64,000 bases of DNA, taken from positions 26,595 through 90,594 of the forward strand of contig CAILAZ010000309.1 in the NCBI GenBank assembly GCA_903832295.1, written 5' to 3'. The notes beneath the pieces were generated by a model. The model did no database searches. It was not told where the DNA came from and was given only the letters and a program-made list of their open reading frames with translations. Both the position numbers and the translations under genes were made by a program. Source of the DNA: an uncultured Acidobacteriota bacterium. Lineage in GTDB: Bacteria; Acidobacteriota; Terriglobia; Terriglobales; Acidobacteriaceae. Shown piece after piece: positions 62,627 through 64,000 of this stretch (its first letter is position 1; each line of letters opens with the position of its first letter).

Positions 62627-64000
62627 CTACTTGCCGATTTCGACGAAGTCGAAGCGCTCCAACTGCTGCTCGAAGGGGATGGAGAACTGCTTCTCGATCT
62701 TCTCGCGGTAGGTGGGGCCGGAGTTGTAGGTGCAGAAGGGGTAGAGCTTGCCATCGGGCGCGGCGTAGTGAATGACGCAGCGCTTGACGCGCTCGATGTC
62801 GTAGTTGTAGCTGTCCTGGAAGTGCATTCCGGCGACGAGCAGGGTGCGGTAGGTGAAGGTTCCGTCCATGCCATCGCGGCCAAGCTTTTTGTTGGTCATG
62901 CCCTGAATGGTGTTGAGGAAGCGCTCGAAGGTGAGGCCCTCGGGAGCGAGTTCAGCCTTGAAGTGCTTTTTGAGTTCGAGCCAGCCCTTGGCGCCGTTGT
63001 AGTACTTCATGAGTCCGCCGAAGGATTTGCGGGAGAGCATCTCGATATCCTGCAGCATGGCGGGAATGTCCACAAACTGGGTGACGGGAACGGCCTTGCG
63101 GGACTTCTCATCGACAAACATATAGGTGCCGAGCGAGCAGTGCGGGTGGCTGGAGATGGTGGGGACGCCCCGGTGCTCGACGGCAGCGATGAGCTTGCTG
63201 AACGGAGTGATGGCCGAGAGCGGGAACCAGTCATTGTACTTATCGAACATTCCGGTTTGATCGCTGAGGGCGAAGGCGAGATCGGTGAGGGTGAAGCGCT
63301 TGGCTTCGAGCTCTTTCTTGGAGATGCGTCCGGTGAAGGCGACGGGCTGGAAGCTGATTCCGCTGACGGTGTCCACGTTGTCAATGGCGCACTTGAGGAT
63401 GTCGCCGAGCTGATGATCGTTGATGCCCTTGACGATGGTGGGGACGAAGACGATCTTCATGCCCGCCTGGCGGCAGTTCTCGATGACCTGCATCTTCTTG
63501 GCGACAAGAGCTTCGCCGCGGGTCTTCATATAAACGTCGTCGGTGACGCCATCAAACTGAAGGTAGAGAGTGGCGAGCCCGGCGGCCTTGCACTGCTTGG
63601 CGAATTCGAGGCTGTTGCCGATCATGAGGCCGTTGGTGGCAGCCTGGAGATGGGTGAAACCCATGTCGCTGGCCATCTTGAGAATCTCGAGGAACCTGGG
63701 GTGGATGGTGGGCTCGCCGCCGGAGAACTGGACGACGCGGCCATCGACCGGACGCTCATTGCGCAGGGCCATGAGCATGGTGCGGACCTGCTCCATGTCT
63801 GGCTCATAAAGGTAGCCGGCAGCATTGGCGTTGGCGAAGCAGACCGGGCAGGTGAGGTTGCAACGGTTGGTGAGATCGACGTTGGCAAGCGCACTGTGCG
63901 AGGTGTGGAGCGAGCAGAGGCCGCAATCTTCAGGGCAGGAGGTTTCCGCGCCCTTGTTGCTGGAGGGATTGCTGAGGCCGGCATTGTCGCCGAACTCCCA
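62627..64000 (-). CDS. Tes-like radical SAM protein, N-terminus off the window
   Basis: 457 residues are visible; the frame is open to the right edge, so the track's start at 63796 is internal. Upstream in the same frame I read SCPEDCGLCSLH then VDLTNRCNLTCPVCFANANA, giving an accessory cysteine set and the radical SAM motif CX3CX2C. Downstream are FSGGEPTIHPRFLEI, HCSLGTYMFVDE, DSYNYDIERVKRCVIHY and YPFCTYNSGP. This matches the MJ0619/tetraether synthase (Tes) family, which joins lipid tails to make membrane-spanning lipids. Acidobacteria are known for such lipids (iso-diabolic acid, branched tetraethers). That role here is inference from motifs. Confidence 0.78.
   Translation of the reverse strand, partial: WEFGDNAGLSNPSSNKGAETSCPEDCGLCSLHTSHSALANVDLTNRCNLTCPVCFANANAAGYLYEPDMEQVRTMLMALRNERPVDGRVVQFSGGEPTIHPRFLEILKMASDMGFTHLQAATNGLMIGNSLEFAKQCKAAGLATLYLQFDGVTDDVYMKTRGEALVAKKMQVIENCRQAGMKIVFVPTIVKGINDHQLGDILKCAIDNVDTVSGISFQPVAFTGRISKKELEAKRFTLTDLAFALSDQTGMFDKYNDWFPLSAITPFSKLIAAVEHRGVPTISSHPHCSLGTYMFVDEKSRKAVPVTQFVDIPAMLQDIEMLSRKSFGGLMKYYNGAKGWLELKKHFKAELAPEGLTFERFLNTIQGMTNKKLGRDGMDGTFTYRTLLVAGMHFQDSYNYDIERVKRCVIHYAAPDGKLYPFCTYNSGPTYREKIEKQFSIPFEQQLERFDFVEIGK

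Overview
The window looks like a chromosomal segment of a GC-rich, Gram-negative heterotroph that can live without oxygen. An Acidobacteriota genome (class Terriglobia or a relative) is my best guess. It rests on the secreted NHL-repeat protein with a choice-of-anchor-like front domain, the TonB-type protein and outer-membrane barrel protein, HspR control beside dnaK/dnaJ, and a Tes-like radical SAM enzyme at the right edge. That placement is inference. I see no rRNA, tRNA, CRISPR array, insertion sequence or phage gene.

1-15 kb: a secreted NHL protein (runs off the left edge), then a compact, translationally coupled operon for a membrane-bound group 4 [NiFe] hydrogenase with a fused double antiporter subunit. 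A GntR/FCD regulator follows, divergent from an L-lactate operon (permease, LUD protein, fused iron-sulfur L-lactate dehydrogenase). A palindrome in the shared promoter looks like its operator.

15-19 kb: an MFS carboxylate-type transporter with pxpABC (5-oxoprolinase). 19-28.5 kb: a complete [FeFe]-hydrogenase locus. hydG-hydE run leftward. An aspartase-like lyase, hydF, a subunit joining a NuoF-type iron-sulfur domain to a GltD/NfnB-type NADPH module, and hydA run rightward. An FNR/CRP-like palindrome lies between the two arms.

28.6-33.5 kb: EamA transporter, galE, a secreted esterase and an alpha/beta hydrolase. 33.5-38.5 kb: a second lactate permease with a D-lactate dehydrogenase of the FAD/iron-sulfur type. 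38.5-50.5 kb: an outer-membrane protein, an FHA-GAF-SpoIIE phosphatase, a ferredoxin-NADP reductase-like enzyme, a dnaK/dnaJ/hspR heat-shock cluster and a NarL-type two-component system. 50.5-64 kb: a rubrerythrin-like protein and partner, DUF4142, SRPBCC and TonB proteins, a large uncharacterised protein with a class III nucleotidyl-cyclase-like core, an M28 peptidase, MutY, an FKBP isomerase and a partial Tes-like radical SAM protein.

A working model (inference): both lactate enantiomers are imported and oxidised by iron-sulfur dehydrogenases, and the reductant can be released or recaptured as H2 by two unrelated hydrogenases, one proton-translocating and membrane-bound, one soluble and probably NADP-linked. 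Base composition also suggests that about 29.6-50.5 kb has reversed strand skew compared with both flanks, as if that block had been inverted.
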